From assembly GCF_000972705.2 (NCBI RefSeq), contig NZ_LATL02000345.1, positions 16,348-25,013 of the forward strand: a stretch of DNA of 8,666 nucleotides. Direction: 5' to 3'. This document shows positions 1 to 6,395 of the stretch, piece by piece; positions within the stretch are counted from its first letter, which is position 1, and each line of letters opens with the position of its first letter. Made by a program: the position numbers and the translations under genes. The notes under the pieces are model-generated. The model saw only the letters and a list, made by a program, of their open reading frames with translations. It ran no database searches and was not told where the DNA came from. The DNA is from Limnoraphis robusta CS-951 (lineage in GTDB: Bacteria; Cyanobacteriota; Cyanobacteriia; Cyanobacteriales; Microcoleaceae).

Positions 1-1872
1 AATTTGTATCGGAGGTTCGTAATCAATTAACCAACCCTCCATCACCGCTTCTCGATAACTGTAAGTAAAAACCGGATCACCAAAAATCTGAGTCGTGTGC
101 AAAGCAGGCGTCGCCGTCAAGCCAATTTTCACCGCATCAAAATAGTCAAGAACACGCTGATACTTAGAAATATAATCGGAAAAATCCCGAAAGGTTAACT
201 CATTTTCGCTTAACTCCTTGTCGAGTACATATCCCCGATGACATTCATCGACAATAATACAATCATACTCATCAACTTTGGGAATATTAGTCTCATCACC
301 CGGATAAAACAACCGTTTCACAAACCCTTGAACCGTCGCAATATTTAACTTTGTATCCGTGTCAATTTGATGATCTGTTAACTCCCGAATTTCAAAAATA
401 TCACTAAAGGTTTGCAAACTTTCTAACCGAGTTTCTTTAAACGCATTCGCCGCTTGTTCCCCCAATGCAGTTCGATCTACTAAAAACAAAACCCGCCGAA
501 ACCGCTTGGATTTTAATAACCGATAAACCAAAACAATACTCGTCTTTGTCTTTCCCGTTCCCGTCGCCATTGCTAACAGCAAATTGCGTTTATTTTTTGC
601 TAACGCTGCTTCTAGCGTTTGAATCGCTTTAACTTGATATTCTCGCAAATCAATGTTATAATTAAAAGGTTCGGTTTCTAATTGTTCGTGGGCGGTTTCT
701 ACATCCTGAGAAAGTAACGCTTTCAACCCTTCAGGACTGTACCACCCCCTCAACGAACGCCGTAAATTATCCGGTTTGCGAACATCACAAAACCAAATTC
801 CGCTTTGCATTTGGAGTTGATGGAGGTACTCCCGCCCGTTGGTAGCAAAGACAAACGGAACCCGATATTCTCCCCAATTTCCTAATAAGATTTCATCCCC
901 TTTTTTTCGATAACTTCGACTGTACCGCTTGGCCTGGTCAACCGCCCCAGAAACATCTTTAATTTGACGTTTGGCTTCCACAACCCCCACCACCTGAAGC
1001 CCCACAAACAAAACATAGTCCGCCCGTCCCTGAGTTGTCGGCCATTCTGCGATCGCCAAATTCTCAGATTTTTGGGGGCGAGTTCCGTTAGAATAAGTTA
1101 GGCTGGACGAATCAACTCTCCACCCTGCCAAGCGCAATTGGGCGTCAATTAAACGGCGGGTTTCCCTCTCGTCGAGGTCAATTTGAGTTTCGGCGTCTTG
1201 GGCGGGTTTTACAGCCTGTTCAACCCGTTGGGGAGACTGGGCGACATTGGTAGCTTGCAGATGTTGGAGTCGTTTTGAGGTTTTTTCGACCTCCGCTTCG
1301 GCTTCTTTGAGGAGTTCTTCGGCAATTTGTCGCAGTTCTTCTTCTTGTTGGGCTTTGGCTTTGGCGAGTTCGGCTTCGGTGAGATATTGGGCGGCTTCTA
1401 TTCGTAATTTTTTTAATTCTTGCTGAACTGCAACGGTTTCCTCTGTGGGGTCAGGAGGCGGAATAAACGCCCCGGCTTTAAATTGGCTGTCAGAAGCAAA
1501 AGTCCGATGAAACCATATCCCCAGTTGTCGGGCGTATTTAAGGTTACTGAGGGCGGTTCGGTGGTCGCCTGTGAGGTTGTGGGTGGCGTCGTTTCCGGCT
1601 TTTCGCAGTTCGTGAAATAGGGGTTCGACGTTACCGGGGATGAGGTTATTAGAAGACAGGCGCCGGAGGAGGTCGAGTTGGGGTTCTGCGGGGTCGGTAT
1701 AAAGTCCAACGTTGGCGGCGACGAGTTGGGCGAGAAGTTCCCCAAACTGTCGCAATTTCATTAAACAGGTGATGGGGTCTTCTTTGAAGTAGGCTTCTGC
1801 AACAGTTGCGAGGCGAACCAGTTGGGGGTCATGTTGTTGGAGAAAGGCGAAGTTGGGTGAGGGAACTCGCAT
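1..1872 (-). CDS. hsdR: Type I restriction endonuclease R subunit (HsdR), N-terminal part; 3' end outside window
   Basis: ATP-driven translocase and nuclease subunit of a type I restriction-modification complex. 624 codons are visible from ATG at 1870-1872 to the left edge without a stop; family members usually exceed 900 residues, so the second helicase lobe and C-terminal domain are missing here. Domains seen: an N-terminal DUF4145-like helical region (about 1-130, with HELRKAGNDATH near residue 90); a charged, Glu/Lys/Ala-rich predicted coiled coil (about 145-210); an HsdR_N nuclease domain with PD-(D/E)xK residues D285 (GRADYV) and E299-A-K301; then helicase lobe 1 with Walker A ATGTGKT (K441), DECH box (D542-H545) and motif III GLTATP (584-589). 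The order resembles EcoEI-type (IB) HsdR, which is inference. No strong Shine-Dalgarno precedes the ATG, but the N-terminus fits the family. The hsdM and hsdS genes are not in the window. Family assignment is very sure. Confidence 0.95.
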   Translation of the reverse strand, partial: MRVPSPNFAFLQQHDPQLVRLATVAEAYFKEDPITCLMKLRQFGELLAQLVAANVGLYTDPAEPQLDLLRRLSSNNLIPGNVEPLFHELRKAGNDATHNLTGDHRTALSNLKYARQLGIWFHRTFASDSQFKAGAFIPPPDPTEETVAVQQELKKLRIEAAQYLTEAELAKAKAQQEEELRQIAEELLKEAEAEVEKTSKRLQHLQATNVAQSPQRVEQAVKPAQDAETQIDLDERETRRLIDAQLRLAGWRVDSSSLTYSNGTRPQKSENLAIAEWPTTQGRADYVLFVGLQVVGVVEAKRQIKDVSGAVDQAKRYSRSYRKKGDEILLGNWGEYRVPFVFATNGREYLHQLQMQSGIWFCDVRKPDNLRRSLRGWYSPEGLKALLSQDVETAHEQLETEPFNYNIDLREYQVKAIQTLEAALAKNKRNLLLAMATGTGKTKTSIVLVYRLLKSKRFRRVLFLVDRTALGEQAANAFKETRLESLQTFSDIFEIRELTDHQIDTDTKLNIATVQGFVKRLFYPGDETNIPKVDEYDCIIVDECHRGYVLDKELSENELTFRDFSDYISKYQRVLDYFDAVKIGLTATPALHTTQIFGDPVFTYSYREAVMEGWLIDYEPPIQI

Positions 1873-2097
1873 AGGATAGTTTAAAATGGAAAAATAGGAG
1901 TTGAAAAAGTTTTCACTCTGTTTCCAAGTTAAACAATGTTTTTCTGGTTCAGCCTCAGTAATATCACGGTTTTTTTGAAGAAGAACAATCCCAATTAGCA
2001 CTCCGGGGCAATCTTAAGGTACAAAGAGATTAACGTCTAATGACATCGGAGATACCGTGAGGGTGAAAACTCTTGTCCTATACATTGCCTATAAATA
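1873..2097. other. Intergenic region between tRNA-Leu and hsdR
   Basis: This 225-bp, AT-rich gap lies upstream of hsdR and downstream of the tRNA 3' end. I see no convincing open frame. The only promoter-like match towards hsdR is weak: a -10-like TAAACT close to the hsdR ATG (about 1881-1886 on the minus strand) with a poor -35. A small CGG/CCG hairpin near 2045-2057 has no U-run, so I do not call it a terminator for the tRNA. Confidence 0.4.
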
Positions 2098-2179
2098 TGG
2101 GCGGAGAGAGACTCGAACTCTCACGACTTTCATCGCCACATTTTGAGTGTGGTGCGTCTACCAATTTCGCCACCCGCCC
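2098..2179 (-). tRNA. trnL-CAA: tRNA-Leu (anticodon CAA, decodes UUG)
   Basis: An 82-nt class II tRNA on the minus strand. The acceptor stem is GGGCGGG with TCCGCCC (last pair G-U) and an A discriminator; no CCA is encoded. The D arm is GCGAAATTGGTAGACGC. The anticodon arm is CCACA-CTCAAAA-TGTGG, giving anticodon CAA. A long variable arm (CGATGAAAGTCGT) and the T arm GAGAG-TTCGAGT-CTCTC follow, as expected for leucine tRNA. Its first 22 nt overlap the end of the upstream M48 peptidase reading frame, so the two are probably transcribed together; I see no separate promoter for it. The hsdR gene starts 226 bp past its 3' end on the same strand. Confidence 0.97.
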
Positions 2180-3033
2180 TTTTGGGTAACTTCGTTATTA
2201 TACACCCTTAAGTTTCCTTTTAGCAAGTCTTGATAATCTGAACTACTCGACCAGCGATCAATTTCTCGAACCCGCAGCACCGGGAGAGGATGAGTCAGTT
2301 GAGAAGATTGAGCTTGTTTGAGCAACTCTCCGAGTTCATCCTTGCTCATCTCGTCATAGGCTTTGGCTTGAGCTAAAAACGCATCCAGATTCAATTTTGA
2401 AGCCAAACTGGGAGAACCCCCGGATAATTTCATCAACACAGACATCACCGTGCGAGGGTTTTGAGTCGCCAACAGAGCGGCGCGATCGCAAGTAAACTCA
2501 GCACACCGCAACCATTCTAAAATCTGAGCCTGTAAGCCTTGAGTCAGAACCGCACCCCAAGGCGATAACTGTCCTGCGGCTAAAACCAGCAAATTCGCCA
2601 ACGTTAAATAAACCCCATGTTCACACTTGAGATGACCCAACTCGTGAGCAATAACCGCTTGAATTTCTTCGGGAGTCAACAATTCAATTAAAGACGTATG
2701 AATAACAATAAACGGCTTTTCACCCCGCATTGCAAACGTATAAGCATTCGGAACCGGATGTTGACGAATATAAAGTTGAGGCGGTTCTAAATCCAACGTC
2801 TGACAAGCATTCAACAGCAATTGATGAAGATCAGGAAGTTGCTGTTCGCCAACTAAAACACTGGAAGCAATATTTTCCAAATAAAAAAACCGTTCGCCCA
2901 AAGAACCCAAAAACTGGCGCACCAATACATCCAGACCTGGAATTTGCTTAAGGGAACTCGTCGCTTGCAGGTCAAGGGGATGACGAAAATGATCAGCTTT
3001 TAAGCCCAGTAAAGGCAGTGTAGAAAGAGTCAT
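2158..3033 (-). CDS. M48 family zinc metallopeptidase (HtpX-like, cyanobacterial subtype)
   Basis: Predicted zinc-dependent peptidase of the M48 (Ste24/HtpX) family; members take part in protein quality control, often at membranes. Numbering from the ATG at 3031-3033 (291 residues), the zinc motif is HELGH at 130-134 in VIAHELGHLKCEHG. The third ligand is probably E179 in RCAEFTCDRAAL, with D183 also conserved, and a C-terminal HPLPVLR motif (about 248-254) is typical. A hydrophobic stretch at about 142-165 could be membrane-associated, but there is no clear signal peptide. An in-frame TTG at 3055-3057 would add eight residues; I prefer the ATG because MTLSTLPLLGLKADHFRHP fits how homologues begin. 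No good Shine-Dalgarno precedes either start. The frame ends at TAG 2158-2160, inside the tRNA-Leu gene, so the last seven or so residues are encoded by tRNA sequence. The exact substrate is unknown. Confidence 0.93.
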   Translation of the reverse strand: MTLSTLPLLGLKADHFRHPLDLQATSSLKQIPGLDVLVRQFLGSLGERFFYLENIASSVLVGEQQLPDLHQLLLNACQTLDLEPPQLYIRQHPVPNAYTFAMRGEKPFIVIHTSLIELLTPEEIQAVIAHELGHLKCEHGVYLTLANLLVLAAGQLSPWGAVLTQGLQAQILEWLRCAEFTCDRAALLATQNPRTVMSVLMKLSGGSPSLASKLNLDAFLAQAKAYDEMSKDELGELLKQAQSSQLTHPLPVLRVREIDRWSSSSDYQDLLKGNLRVYNNEVTQKGGWRNW

Positions 3034-3526
3034 AGGAATCAATCGGTGCAATCTCAAGATAATAACGGAACGCGAAAGTCAGTTTAGTTGAAAAACTCAT
3101 AACCAATTTCTAGTTTAAGCCGAATTTGATTACTTATCGATCAACTTCCCTAACCCCTCTCCCTAAAATACTCCTTTTTCTGATAACTTTTTCCAATCAA
3201 TTACAGATCAATAGTTTTAAAATTCAAAAACTTGTTAAGAATGATTACATTTTTATCGCTAACTCTTCTCAAGAATTTGACAGCAGAATCGGGGTTCTGG
3301 TAGAGTGAACAAAATGATAATTACAGGCTTGTTCTATCTTATTGCCAAAATACACCCGATAAACCCCATAATATCGTCGCTTTTAGGGGAGTTGAAGGGA
3401 AAAATGCAAGTTGACGATGCACGAATTTTACCCTCTATCTCTACAGGTCTGAGGTTAGGGGATTGACAAACATCACATTTTATGCAGGAGTTTCAGGTGA
3501 AAAAATCGGCCTTTTTTGGGAGGGGG

Positions 3527-3555
3527 TTGACAACGCCAGACTGAGGGCTTAAACT
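3527..3555 (+). promoter_or_regulatory. Candidate sigma70-type promoter pointing towards the murA 3' end
   Basis: A perfect -35 TTGACA (3527-3532) is followed after 17 bp by TAAACT (3550-3555), a 4/6 match to TATAAT. The predicted start near 3562 would make a plus-strand RNA running across the murA terminator and antisense to the murA 3' end. No plus-strand gene lies within reach. This is a sequence match only; transcription is not shown. Confidence 0.35.
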
Positions 3556-3610
3556 GGTGTGTAGGGGTTAACTCGTGTATATACTTGACTTTTTATTCAA
3601 TACCCGCCCC

Positions 3611-3645
3611 AAAAAAGCAAAAATCCCCAAACCATCAGGCAGGGG
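3611..3645 (-). terminator. Rho-independent terminator of murA
   Basis: On the minus strand, 24 bp past the murA stop, CCCC (3642-3645) pairs with GGGG (3625-3628). An inner GCC/GGT stem closes a TGAT loop, with a small internal loop between the two stems. The U-rich tail ATTTTTGCTTTTTT (3611-3624) follows at once. Position, stem and tail all suit a terminator; the stem is modest. Confidence 0.6.
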
Positions 3646-3668
3646 AATCAAAACAACAGCGAAGACAA

Positions 3669-5021
3669 TTAGACCTTTTCAGGTTCAACAGAAGGCTCAA
3701 TTCGCACAATATTCGCACCCAATTTTTTCAACTTCTCCTCAAACTTCTCATAACCGCGATCGAGGTGATGTAAGCCTTGAATGGTGCTAGTACCTTCAGC
3801 AGCCAAAGCCGCTAAAACCAGAGCCGCAGAAGCTCGCAGATCCGAACCAATCACCGGAGCGCCCGACAACATCGGAACTCCGCGAACAATGGCTGTATTT
3901 CCTTTAACTCGAATATCAGCCCCCATGCGACTCAGTTCAGGAACATGATGCAAACGGTTCTCAAACACCGTTTCTGTGATCAAACTATTGCCTTCACAGA
4001 GCGTCAATAACGCCATAAAAGGAGCCTGTAAATCAGTGGGAAAACCGGGATAGGGGAGGGTTTCAATATCAGTAGCGACGTGTTGTTCTCCAGGAGAGAC
4101 GCGGATGCAGTTAGGGGATTCCATAATAATATGAACGCCAATTTTCCGCAATTTAGAAATAGCTGCCGTGATATGTTCAGGAATCACCGGAGACAGTAAA
4201 ATTTCAGATCGGGTAATGGCTCCCGCAATCAAAAACGTTCCCGCTTCAATGCGATCCGGGATAATCGAATAATCAACATCATGCAGACGGGGAACGCCAG
4301 AAATCACTAAAGTTTTAGAACCCGCCCCGCTAATTTTTGCCCCCATCGCCCTACAGAAGTTGGCTAAATCAACCACTTCAGGTTCTTGAGCCGCATTTTC
4401 AATAATACTTTCCCCTTCCGCGAGGGTAGCCGCCATCATCAGGGTTTCAGTCGCGCCAACACTCGGATAATCGAGATAAATTTTTGCACCCTTCAAGCGA
4501 CCATTTCCGGGAACCGCCGCATGAACGACACCATGTTCGATGTGAACATCAGCGCCCATCGCCCGCAGTCCTTGAACATGAAGATTAACAGGTCTAGCGC
4601 CGATCGCACAACCGCCCGGTAACGGCACCTTAGCTACGCCTAAACGGGCGAGTAGCGGCCCAATCACAAAAAAGCTGGCTCTGAGTTTGCTGACTAACTC
4701 ATAAGGAGCTTGAGAGGTAGAAATCTGAGCGGCGTTGATGTCGATCACATCGCCCTGTTGCTCAAATTTCACTCCAACGGAGGAGAGCAGCTGGCCCATC
4801 CGAGCCACATCAACCAGAGAGGGAACGTTGCGAATGCGACAATCCGACGGACAAAGTAATGCACCCGCTAAAATCACGAGAGCCGCATTTTTGGCTCCAC
4901 TGATTTGAACGTGTCCTTGCAGTTGAGTGCGCCCAGACACCTGCAAGACAGGTTGATTGGGATCGGATGCAGATGAGAGTTTGGATGAGCTAAGAGCGAG
5001 TTTAATGGGTCTACCCTCCAA
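3669..5021 (-). CDS. murA: UDP-N-acetylglucosamine 1-carboxyvinyltransferase (MurA)
   Basis: Transfers enolpyruvate from phosphoenolpyruvate to UDP-GlcNAc, the first committed step of peptidoglycan synthesis, in the cytoplasm. The 450-residue product (TTG start) covers the whole EPSP-synthase-like fold. Visible active-site residues are K44-N45 in SGAKNAAL, the loop cysteine C138 in [14 protein letters not shown] (the residue alkylated by fosfomycin), D330 in GFPTDLQAP (general acid/base position) and R396 in GSDLRAS. The start is odd. The only standard start codon after the upstream in-frame stop is TTG 5019-5021, and it has no Shine-Dalgarno before it; instead GGAGGG lies inside the first codons. 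The family-conserved part begins only at about residue 25, so an N-terminal extension of 20-odd residues is variable. A promoter lies just upstream (5063-5090) and a terminator just downstream, so it is probably transcribed alone. The adjacent gene ald is divergent. Identity is certain; only the start is in doubt. Confidence 0.97.
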   Translation of the reverse strand: MEGRPIKLALSSSKLSSASDPNQPVLQVSGRTQLQGHVQISGAKNAALVILAGALLCPSDCRIRNVPSLVDVARMGQLLSSVGVKFEQQGDVIDINAAQISTSQAPYELVSKLRASFFVIGPLLARLGVAKVPLPGGCAIGARPVNLHVQGLRAMGADVHIEHGVVHAAVPGNGRLKGAKIYLDYPSVGATETLMMAATLAEGESIIENAAQEPEVVDLANFCRAMGAKISGAGSKTLVISGVPRLHDVDYSIIPDRIEAGTFLIAGAITRSEILLSPVIPEHITAAISKLRKIGVHIIMESPNCIRVSPGEQHVATDIETLPYPGFPTDLQAPFMALLTLCEGNSLITETVFENRLHHVPELSRMGADIRVKGNTAIVRGVPMLSGAPVIGSDLRASAALVLAALAAEGTSTIQGLHHLDRGYEKFEEKLKKLGANIVRIEPSVEPEKV

Positions 5022-5062
5022 TAATTTAAATGGTAAGAAAACATTCTTTAATTTTTGTTCTG

Positions 5063-5090
5063 ATTCTACAGGAAAGCTGTCAGATGTCTA
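5063..5090 (-). promoter_or_regulatory. Candidate murA promoter
   Basis: On the minus strand, -35 TAGACA (5085-5090, 5/6 match) and -10 TAGAAT (5063-5068, 5/6 match) are separated by 16 bp. The predicted start near 5056 would leave a leader of about 35 nt before the TTG start of murA. It is a consensus match at a sensible place, without experimental support. Confidence 0.5.
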
Positions 5091-5124
5091 GGGGTCATGG
5101 CCCAAAGATTTTCACAGATCGCCT

Positions 5125-5136
5125 GTAATCGATTAC
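5125..5136. promoter_or_regulatory. Perfect 12-bp palindrome, possible operator in the murA/ald divergent region
   Basis: GTAATCGATTAC is a perfect palindrome. It overlaps the proposed -35 of ald (5133-5138) and lies about 35 bp upstream of the murA -35, so a dimeric regulator bound here could block ald or affect both genes. It resembles an NtcA site (GTA-N8-TAC) but has N6, two bases too short, so I do not assign it to NtcA. The regulator is unknown. Confidence 0.3.
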
Positions 5137-5161
5137 CAGTTCTTGAGATCGACTCTAAAAT
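5133..5161 (+). promoter_or_regulatory. Candidate ald promoter
   Basis: TTACCA (5133-5138, 4/6 to TTGACA), a 17-bp spacer and TAAAAT (5156-5161, 5/6 to TATAAT) lie 32 bp upstream of the ald ATG. The spacer is ideal and the -10 is good, while the -35 is weak and lies partly inside a palindrome, which suits a regulated promoter. Confidence 0.4.
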
Positions 5162-5193
5162 CTAAGCATGACAAACCGTTCAGGTAGCGCACG

Positions 5194-6279
5194 ATGGAAA
5201 TTGGTATTCCTAAAGAGATTAAAGATCAAGAATTTCGAGTCGGTTTGAGTCCGAGTAGTGTTCGAGTTTGTACCGAAAGAGGTCATCGTCTGTTCGTTCA
5301 AGCCGACGCCGGAGCCGCAGCAGGCTTTACCGATGAGGATTATCAAAACGCAGGTGCAGAGATAGTCTCAACCCCCGAAGAGGCTTGGAACCGTGAAATG
5401 GTGGTGAAGGTTAAAGAACCCCTGCCCCCAGAATACCCCCTGATTCAAAAAGGTCAACTGTTGTTTACCTATCTTCACCTGGCGGCCGATCGCATCCTGA
5501 CTGAAAACCTGATCAAGAGCGGAGTCTGTGCGATCGCCTATGAAACGGTAGAACTGACCGATGGGAAACTGCCTTTACTGACTCCGATGAGTATCATTGC
5601 GGGTCGTTTATCCGTGCAGTTTGGCGCCCGCTATCTCGAACGTCAGCAAGGAGGTCGCGGTGTTCTCCTGGGTGGGGTTCCCGGTGTGAAACCCGCTAAA
5701 GTGGTGATTCTGGGGGGAGGTGTTGTCGGAACGGAAGCGGCTCGAATTGCAGTGGGAATGGGTGCGATCGTTCAGATTTTAGATGTCAATGTTGAGCGGT
5801 TGAGTTATTTAGAAACCCTGTTTGGTTCCCGAGTCGAATACCTCTACAGCAATCCCTCTCAAATCGACAAAATCGTTCCTGATGCAGATCTGCTCATCGG
5901 TGCCGTCTTGGTCTTAGGACGACGCGCTCCTATACTTGTTCCCCGGTCTTTGGTAGCTCAGATGCGTCCTCGTTCTGTGATTATTGATGTAGCCGTTGAT
6001 CAGGGGGGATGTGTGGAAACGCTACGCCCGACTTCACACACAAATCCGACTTATACCGAAGAAGGAGTTGTTCACTATGGGGTTCCAAATATGCCCGGAG
6101 CGGTGCCTTGGACAGCAACACAGGCACTAAACAACAGCACTTTATCCTATGTCTTACAATTAGCCGATCAGGGCGTGAAGGCTCTCACAGTCAATCCGGC
6201 TTTAGCTAAGGGATTAAATGTGGAAAATCATCAATTAGTGCATCCGGCTGTCCGAGAAGTGTTTCCTGACTTGATTTAA
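5194..6279 (+). CDS. ald: Alanine dehydrogenase
   Basis: NAD-dependent interconversion of L-alanine with pyruvate and ammonia; it links nitrogen assimilation or alanine use to central carbon metabolism in the cytoplasm. At 361 residues it has the length of the structurally known Phormidium lapideum enzyme. Visible active-site residues are R15 (EFRVGLSP), K74 (VKVKEP), H95 (YLHLAA), S133 (TPMSIIAG), D269 (VAVDQGG) and N299 (VPNMPGAVP). The NAD-binding Rossmann turn is ILGGGVVGTEAA (about 172-183), and D197 ends the second strand, as expected for NAD rather than NADP. Residue 241 is Leu in AVLVLGRRAP where I recall Pro in relatives, probably harmless. The ATG at 5194 is supported by alignment to the family N-terminus (MEIG.PKEIK); only a weak AGG is available as a ribosome site. 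The gene is divergent from murA, and the PqqD-like gene follows on the same strand after about 116 bp. Confidence 0.97.
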   Translation: MEIGIPKEIKDQEFRVGLSPSSVRVCTERGHRLFVQADAGAAAGFTDEDYQNAGAEIVSTPEEAWNREMVVKVKEPLPPEYPLIQKGQLLFTYLHLAADRILTENLIKSGVCAIAYETVELTDGKLPLLTPMSIIAGRLSVQFGARYLERQQGGRGVLLGGVPGVKPAKVVILGGGVVGTEAARIAVGMGAIVQILDVNVERLSYLETLFGSRVEYLYSNPSQIDKIVPDADLLIGAVLVLGRRAPILVPRSLVAQMRPRSVIIDVAVDQGGCVETLRPTSHTNPTYTEEGVVHYGVPNMPGAVPWTATQALNNSTLSYVLQLADQGVKALTVNPALAKGLNVENHQLVHPAVREVFPDLI

Positions 6280-6289
6280 CGGTTTTCTG

Positions 6290-6305
6290 CTCAAAATCGT
6301 TTGAG
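6290..6305 (+). other. Small hairpin just after ald
   Basis: CTCAAA-ATCG-TTTGAG forms a 6-bp stem with a 4-nt loop, beginning 11 bp after the ald stop codon. No U-run follows, so a classical terminator is not supported; it could protect the mRNA 3' end or be chance. Confidence 0.3.
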
Positions 6306-6311
6306 AAATCC

Positions 6312-6381
6312 AGCGATCGCCCCAGTTTTTCCAGTTTTTCGAGCAGTTTCACTTCTTGAGCTTGTAAACTGGACGATCGCT
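6312..6381. repeat. Imperfect inverted repeat with HIP1 sequences in both arms
   Basis: The left arm, AGCGATCG-CC-CCAGTTT (6312-6328), pairs with the right arm, AAACTGG-A-CGATCGCT (6366-6381): 8 bp plus 7 bp with a small internal loop. The CCAGTTTTT part of the left arm is duplicated in tandem (6322-6330 and 6331-6339), so the right arm can pair with either copy. The structure fills the gap between ald and the PqqD-like gene and covers the -35 of the candidate promoter for the latter. It has no U-run. Confidence 0.55.
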
Positions 6382-6391
6382 TAGATAAAAT
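6362..6391 (+). promoter_or_regulatory. Candidate promoter of the PqqD-like gene
   Basis: TTGTAA (6362-6367, 4/6) and TAAAAT (6386-6391, 5/6) are separated by 18 bp. The predicted transcription start, near 6398, falls on the TTG start codon at 6396. If this promoter is used, translation must begin further in (for example ATG 6492) or on a leaderless message. Confidence 0.3.
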
Positions 6392-6395
6392 AAGA

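Larger units (their letters stand above)
3034..3668. other. Gene-poor intergenic region upstream of the M48 gene and downstream of murA
   Basis: These 635 bp contain no open frame that I believe. The 3126-3308 frame starts at TTG, has no recognisable composition or ribosome site, and covers a CCCTAACCCCTCTCCC-like stretch common in cyanobacterial spacers. A 20-codon frame at 3404-3466 is also unconvincing. Supported contents are the murA terminator (3611-3645) and a good plus-strand promoter match (3527-3555). The 5' region of the M48 gene (3034-3125) shows only weak promoter matches, such as a -10-like TATTAT upstream of the TTG codon. Confidence 0.5.

Noticed and set aside
1413..1745. Open frames on other frames or strands inside hsdR
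   Set aside because: They overlap a clearly recognised hsdR coding region and have unnatural composition; shadows of the real gene.
3126..3308. 60-codon plus-strand frame in the spacer
   Set aside because: TTG start, no ribosome site, low-complexity translation and no recognisable family.
3404..3466. 20-codon frame MQVDDARIL... after an AAGGGA-like sequence
   Set aside because: Too short, with no motif or context; could only be supported by ribosome profiling.
3502..3518. A-run, short GC centre, T-run resembling a bidirectional terminator
   Set aside because: The stem is A-T only and weak; a better terminator for murA lies closer at 3611-3645.
5125..5136. NtcA binding site
   Set aside because: Spacing between GTA and TAC is 6, not 8; kept only as an unassigned palindrome.
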